From assembly GCA_025869455.1 (NCBI GenBank), contig JAOZVT010000641.1, positions 1 through 8,160 on the forward strand: 8,160 bases of DNA, read 5' to 3'. Shown piece after piece: positions 4,558 through 8,160 of the stretch. The translations under genes and the position numbers were made by a program. A model generated the notes under the pieces. That model saw only the letters and a list, made by a program, of their open reading frames with translations. It had not been told where the DNA came from and did no database searches. The stretch comes from Prosthecobacter sp. (GTDB lineage: Bacteria; Verrucomicrobiota; Verrucomicrobiia; Verrucomicrobiales; Verrucomicrobiaceae). Each line of letters starts with the position of its first letter. The stretch's first letter is position 1.

Positions 4558-6897
4558 TTAGGCGTCCACAGGTTTAGCCAAGCGCAACTGACGAGCGGCC
4601 TCGACCATATGGACGAGTGAAGTCTTCACTTCTGCCCAACCTCGCGTTTTCAGTCCACAGTCAGGATTGACCCAGAGCTGACCACGAGGAATGACCGCTT
4701 CCGCTTTCCGAATGAGACTCGTCATTTCCTCCACCGTAGGCACGCGTGGGGAGTGAATATCATAAACACCAGGACCAATCTCATTGGGATAATGAAAGTC
4801 CACGAAGGCTTCCAGCAACTCCATGTTTGAGCGCGAAGTCTCAATGGTGATGACATCCGCATCCAGTGCCGCGATAGATTCAATGATGTCATTGAATTCC
4901 GCATAGCACATGTGCGTGTGTATTTGTGTCTCATCACGGACTCCACTGGCACAAAGTCGGAAGGCATTGACCGCCCAGTCCAAGTAATGCGCCCAGTCAC
5001 TCCGCCGGAGAGGCAAGCCCTCGCGGATGGCCGGTTCATCAATCTGGATGGCAGCGATGCCAGCGGCTTCGAGGTCCATCACTTCGTCACGAATAGCCAG
5101 CGCAATCTGACGCGTCGTTTCTGCACGCGGCTGATCATCACGGACAAAGCTCCATTGCAAAATGGTGACCGGTCCAGTCAACATCCCTTTCATGGGTCGT
5201 TTGGTTAAAGACTGCGCATATTGTGACCAGCGAACAGTCATAGGTTCTGGACGGCTAACATCACCAAAAATGATCGGCGGCTTCACATAACGGGAACCAT
5301 AACTCTGCACCCAACCATTTTGAGTGAAGACAAAACCATCCAGTTGTTCGCCAAAATACTCGACCATATCATTGCGTTCGAACTCACCATGGACAGGCAT
5401 ATCAATGCCAATTTCATCTTGGAAGGTCACGCAATGCTGGATTTCCTGTTGCAAGAAAACCTCATAGGACTCGGTGCTTAGTTCACCTTTCTTCCAGCGT
5501 GCACGCATCGCGCGGACCTCTGTCGTTTGGGGGAAAGAGCCGATGGTTGTGGTGGGAAACTCAGGGAGATTGAGCTTACGAGACTGTAAACCTTGACGTT
5601 TGGAAAAGGATGATTGACGCTCGCTGTCGGAAGCCTTGACAGCGGCTAACCTCGTTTTCACCGCAGGTCGGTGAATGCGGGAGCTTGCACGACGAGATTG
5701 AATGGCAGCTTGATTCTCTTGAAGCAAGCCAGGAGAAGAACCTCCCCTCAACAAGCGACTAAGGCTCACCACCTCATCCAATTTTTGGTCTGCAAAAGCC
5801 AACCAATTCTTCAAATCTGCATCAAGAGCAGGTTCATTCGACAAGGTGATTGGCGAATGCTGCAGCGAACAAGAAGGAGCTACCCAAAGGTGCTCTTCTC
5901 CCACGGCATCCTTGGCACGCTGTAAAAGAGTTAAGGAAGAGGCAAAATCGTTCTTCCAGATATTGCGCCCATCCACCAGGCCAAGAGATAAGATCTTACC
6001 CTGTGGGAACCTAGCCAACACTTGGTCAAATTCAGCACTGCCACGCACCACATCCACGTGCAAAGCATGAACGGGTAAGGAGAGGTAAAGCGGCAGGTTT
6101 TCACGCAACTCGCTGAAGTAACTGGTGGCGATGATCTTTAAGGCAGGTGTCTCTTGAGCGATCCGTTGCCAAGAAACCAGCAAGGCATCACGCTGCGTTT
6201 CTGTCAGATCAAGCCCCAAGATAGGTTCGTCAATTTGCACCCATTCAGCCCCCAGCTTTTGAAGGCGCTGAAGGATCTGCACATAGACATCCAGAAGTGA
6301 ATCCAACAGCGTAAACGGATCAAAGTCCGGATTTACGGAATCCTGCACCTTGCCTAACGTCAAGTAAGTTACAGGCCCAGGCAGCACAGGTTTGGCTCGG
6401 ATTCCCAGAGCTTGAGCTTCTTCGAATTCACGGAAAACTTTATCTCCAACAAGCTGGAAACGTGTTTGGGCACTGAACTCAGGGACGATGTAGTGGTAAT
6501 TGGTATCGAACCACTTGGTCATCTCACAGGCGAAGGCTGGCTCATGAGAACAGCCCGCCTCGCAGGCTTCGAGGGCTTCCCCTCGTGATCCACGCGCCAT
6601 GAGGAACAGCGTGTCCAGATCCACGCACCCACCTTTCCATCCAAAACGTGGAGGGATGTTCCCAATGAGACAGGAAAAATCCAGCGTTTGATCATAGAAA
6701 CTGAAATCATTGCAGGGAATGAGGTCAATGCCTGCGGCCTGTTGCTTGGCCCAGTTCTGCTGCCGGAGCTTGCGCCCCGCTGTCTCAAGTTCTTCACGGG
6801 ACATGCGTCCATGCCAATAGGCTTCCGTGGCTTTCTTCAGTTCGCGCTGCTCCCCAATGCGGGGGTAGCCCAGGTTGTGTGTATGGATATCGCTCAT
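4558..6897 (-). CDS. metE: Cobalamin-independent methionine synthase
   Basis: MetE transfers the methyl group of 5-methyl-tetrahydrofolate polyglutamate to homocysteine without B12. From the ATG at 6897 the product is 779 residues, slightly longer than E. coli MetE (753). The N-terminal domain has NLGYPRIGEQRELKKA (8-23) and DLIPCNDFSFYD (58-69); the catalytic C-terminal barrel starts near FPTTTIGSFPQT (447-458). The zinc ligands are His662 and Cys664 (IHTHMCY), Glu686 (ITIETSRS) and Cys747 (NPDCGLKTRG), with spacings of 2, 22 and 61 residues, identical to His641/Cys643/Glu665/Cys726 of E. coli. The extra length lies before the zinc site, probably in the inter-domain linker (about 383-445, rich in Ser, Arg and Gln). 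An in-frame ATG at 6960 would add 21 residues, but these match nothing in the family and would cover the control region, so I reject it. The gene leads the metE-metF operon and diverges from metR. Confidence 0.97.
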   Translation of the reverse strand: MSDIHTHNLGYPRIGEQRELKKATEAYWHGRMSREELETAGRKLRQQNWAKQQAAGIDLIPCNDFSFYDQTLDFSCLIGNIPPRFGWKGGCVDLDTLFLMARGSRGEALEACEAGCSHEPAFACEMTKWFDTNYHYIVPEFSAQTRFQLVGDKVFREFEEAQALGIRAKPVLPGPVTYLTLGKVQDSVNPDFDPFTLLDSLLDVYVQILQRLQKLGAEWVQIDEPILGLDLTETQRDALLVSWQRIAQETPALKIIATSYFSELRENLPLYLSLPVHALHVDVVRGSAEFDQVLARFPQGKILSLGLVDGRNIWKNDFASSLTLLQRAKDAVGEEHLWVAPSCSLQHSPITLSNEPALDADLKNWLAFADQKLDEVVSLSRLLRGGSSPGLLQENQAAIQSRRASSRIHRPAVKTRLAAVKASDSERQSSFSKRQGLQSRKLNLPEFPTTTIGSFPQTTEVRAMRARWKKGELSTESYEVFLQQEIQHCVTFQDEIGIDMPVHGEFERNDMVEYFGEQLDGFVFTQNGWVQSYGSRYVKPPIIFGDVSRPEPMTVRWSQYAQSLTKRPMKGMLTGPVTILQWSFVRDDQPRAETTRQIALAIRDEVMDLEAAGIAAIQIDEPAIREGLPLRRSDWAHYLDWAVNAFRLCASGVRDETQIHTHMCYAEFNDIIESIAALDADVITIETSRSNMELLEAFVDFHYPNEIGPGVYDIHSPRVPTVEEMTSLIRKAEAVIPRGQLWVNPDCGLKTRGWAEVKTSLVHMVEAARQLRLAKPVDA

Positions 6898-6922
6898 GGC
6901 GACAAAATAACTATCGCGTGTT

Positions 6923-6954
6923 TGGATATAAACAATCCACATAGTTTTGTGGAT
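6923..6954. promoter_or_regulatory. Candidate MetR control site between metE and metR
   Basis: The 84 bp divergent region contains three copies of one half-site in alternating orientation: TGGAT (6923-6927), ATCCA (6935-6939) and TGGAT (6950-6954). The right-hand pair extends to a 7 bp inverted repeat, ATCCACA (6935-6941) and TGTGGAT (6948-6954), with a 6-base spacer. LysR-type regulators usually bind such dyads in the divergent region they share with their target. The proteobacterial MetR consensus TGAA-N5-TTCA is not present. That MetR binds here is inference. Confidence 0.45.
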
Positions 6955-6970
6955 CATCATTCAAATGTGT

Positions 6971-6976
6971 TATGAT
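6971..6976 (+). promoter_or_regulatory. metR: Candidate -10 element of metR
   Basis: TATGAT differs from the TATAAT consensus by one base and lies five bases before the metR ATG at 6982. A poor -35 match, TTGTGG (6947-6952), is 18 bases upstream and overlaps the candidate MetR dyad, which would suit autoregulation. If this is the true -10, transcription would begin at or next to the ATG and the message would be nearly leaderless. Confidence 0.35.
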
Positions 6977-6981
6977 TAGCC

Positions 6982-7905
6982 ATGCTCGAAGTTCGCCATC
7001 TCCAAGCCCTCATTGCCCTTTCCGAAACGGGAAACCTGTCCAAGGCAGGTCGCCGCCTGCACCTCTCCCAGCCCGCGCTCTCGCATCAAATCAAAGCCGT
7101 AGAGGAACACCTCGGCGTGGAACTTTTTCAGCGTAAAAGCAGTCCTTTACACCTAAGCCCCGCCGGTGAACGCCTACTGGGCACCGCCTATGAAGTGGTG
7201 AAAACGATGCAGCAGTGCGAGCGAGATGTGGCACGTATTGCAGAAGGTAAAGCAGGACAATTAAGGATCGCCGTGGAATGCCATTCCTGCTTTGACTGGC
7301 TGATGCCTGCCATGGATTGCTTCCGTGAATCCTGGCCAGAAGTGGAGATGGATTTGGTCTCTGGATTCCAACCCGACCCGACAGGCCTATTGCTAGAAGA
7401 TCAGGCAGATCTGGTCATTGTCTCAAAAGCTCCAGCGCGCAAGGATGTGGTGTATCATCCACTTTTTCGCTACGAAGTACTGGCGCTCATTGCACGCAAA
7501 CACCCCCTGGCGAGAAAGACATTTCTGACCGCTCAAGATTTCGTCAAAGAGACGCTGATCACCTACCCGATTCCGGACGATCGCATTGACATCATACGCG
7601 AGGTCCTGGGACCGGCAGGTGTCAACCCCACACGGCGCACCGCCATGCTGACCGTCGCCATTTTACAATTGGTAGCGAGCCACCGAGGCATCTCCGCCAT
7701 GCCCGGCTGGGCCGTGCAGCCCTACTTGGATAAAGGGTATGTGGAAAGTCGGCCCGTGAGAAAACAGGGTCTCTATGCCAACCTCCATGCAGCAACGACA
7801 CGCAGCCTTTCTCAAACGGCCTACATGAAAGAATTCATCACGATCATGAAACGTGTGAGCTTTGATTCCCTGAAGCGAATCAAGCTGGTCGGGGATGATG
7901 TCTAA
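6982..7905 (+). CDS. metR: LysR-type transcriptional regulator MetR
   Basis: MetR activates metE (and often metF) with homocysteine as co-effector. The 307-residue product is full length and collinear with E. coli MetR: N-terminal helix-turn-helix with EVRHLQALIALSETGNLSKA (3-22) and LSQPALSHQIKAVEEHLG (28-45), VELFQRKSSPLHLSPAGE (46-63), and an effector-binding domain opening with LRIAVECHSCFDWL (about 93-106), whose ECHSC is diagnostic of MetR as opposed to other LysR proteins. Further shared segments include WPEVEMDLVSGF and the stretch near MLTVAILQLVASHRGISAMPGW. Its position, divergent from metE with 84 bp between the starts, is the classical metR-metE arrangement. There is no Shine-Dalgarno site, in line with a possible leaderless transcript. 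Its TAA stop overlaps the TAG stop of the convergent kinase gene. Confidence 0.95.
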   Translation: MLEVRHLQALIALSETGNLSKAGRRLHLSQPALSHQIKAVEEHLGVELFQRKSSPLHLSPAGERLLGTAYEVVKTMQQCERDVARIAEGKAGQLRIAVECHSCFDWLMPAMDCFRESWPEVEMDLVSGFQPDPTGLLLEDQADLVIVSKAPARKDVVYHPLFRYEVLALIARKHPLARKTFLTAQDFVKETLITYPIPDDRIDIIREVLGPAGVNPTRRTAMLTVAILQLVASHRGISAMPGWAVQPYLDKGYVESRPVRKQGLYANLHAATTRSLSQTAYMKEFITIMKRVSFDSLKRIKLVGDDV

Positions 7906-8160
7906 CCAACAGTAGGAAACCTCACTTCAAAACTAGCTCCCGTAGCAGGGTCACTGGTCACATGAATGGATCCCTGGTTATTATCGACAATGGCTTTGAC
8001 GATGGCTAGCCCAAGCCCCGTGTGTCCAGAGCTGCCTGTGCGTGCTTGATCCGCGCGATAAAAGCGCTCGAAAATATGCGGCAAATCAGATGCCGCGATT
8101 CCTGGACCGTCATCACTAACGGTCAGAACTGCCTGGTTCTGCTGAATCAAAGTGGTCACC
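7902..8160 (-). CDS. Sensor histidine kinase, C-terminal ATPase domain (partial)
   Basis: The minus strand is open from beyond the right edge to a TAG at 7904-7902, giving 85 residues of a HATPase_c domain. The visible ATP-binding boxes are VSDDGPGI (G1), IFERFYRAD (F box) and GHTGLGLAIVKAIV (G2), ending with a typical GSIHVTSDPATGASFEVRFP strand pair at the C-terminus. Such domains phosphorylate a conserved His in membrane-bound two-component sensors. The N box, the phospho-acceptor His, the sensor region and any response regulator lie outside the window, so the signal is unknown. The GTG at 8159 is an internal Val codon and not a start. Confidence 0.93.
   Translation of the reverse strand, partial: VTTLIQQNQAVLTVSDDGPGIAASDLPHIFERFYRADQARTGSSGHTGLGLAIVKAIVDNNQGSIHVTSDPATGASFEVRFPTVG

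Noticed and set aside
2009..4563. Recurring CCTAAC / GTTAGG words as a possible dispersed repeat
   Set aside because: Most copies are explained by Pro-Asn codons in metF or by GCC TAA gene ends; no longer shared flanking sequence.
4912..5208. 98-residue plus-strand frame inside metE
   Set aside because: Antisense to the catalytic domain of a fully conserved metE; no sign of independent coding.
6898..6960. N-terminal extension of metE by 21 residues from an upstream ATG at 6960
   Set aside because: The added residues match nothing at the start of MetE proteins, while MSDIHTHNLGYPRIG aligns directly, and the extension would cover the metE-metR control region.
6898..6981. SAM or other methionine-related riboswitch upstream of metE
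   Set aside because: The gap is only 84 bp, is shared with the divergent metR promoter and shows no multi-helix aptamer pattern or terminator.

Overview
The window is an ordinary bacterial chromosomal segment, densely packed with protein-coding genes and with no RNA gene, insertion sequence, CRISPR array or other mobile element that I can see. The gene families do not fix the taxon. The BlaI/M56 regulatory pair, the mix of strong and absent Shine-Dalgarno sites, the moderate base composition and a two-repeat HemS-like protein beside a lone flavodoxin suggest a Gram-negative bacterium outside the best-known Proteobacteria. Verrucomicrobiota is my tentative guess, made by impression and not proven by the sequence.

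Layout. (1) 1-1370, minus strand: a BlaI/MecI/CopY-type repressor followed, with an ATGA start/stop overlap, by a BlaR1-like M56 membrane metallopeptidase that runs off the left edge. The repressor start lies in a cluster of CGACA/TGTCG half-sites (1365-1417) that I read as its operator. (2) 1480-3660, plus strand: a KefF/MdaB-type NAD(P)H quinone oxidoreductase, then after 140 bp a free-standing flavodoxin domain of the CysJ/diflavin-reductase type, then 19 bp later a HemS/HmuS-like heme protein. The last two look like an operon that pairs an FMN electron carrier with a heme-handling protein. (3) 3657-6897, minus strand: metE and metF, four bases apart, which carry out methyl transfer to homocysteine and make its 5-methyl-tetrahydrofolate substrate. 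(4) 6982-7905, plus strand: metR, the LysR-type activator, divergent from metE across an 84 bp control region that carries repeated TGGAT/ATCCA half-sites. (5) 7902-8160, minus strand: the C-terminal ATPase end of a sensor histidine kinase that runs off the right edge.

How it fits together. metR-metE-metF is a self-contained cobalamin-independent methionine synthesis unit with its own regulator. The BlaI/M56 pair is a proteolysis-controlled repressor switch; its operator region is shared with the divergent oxidoreductase gene, so that gene may belong to the regulon. The flavodoxin/HemS pair is the least conventional part: the HemS-like protein has no histidine in the whole stretch where characterised family members carry the heme-ligand histidine, so its chemistry may differ. 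Both convergent gene pairs (HemS-like/metF and metR/kinase) overlap tail-to-tail through the same four bases, CTAA, leaving no room for an intergenic terminator.
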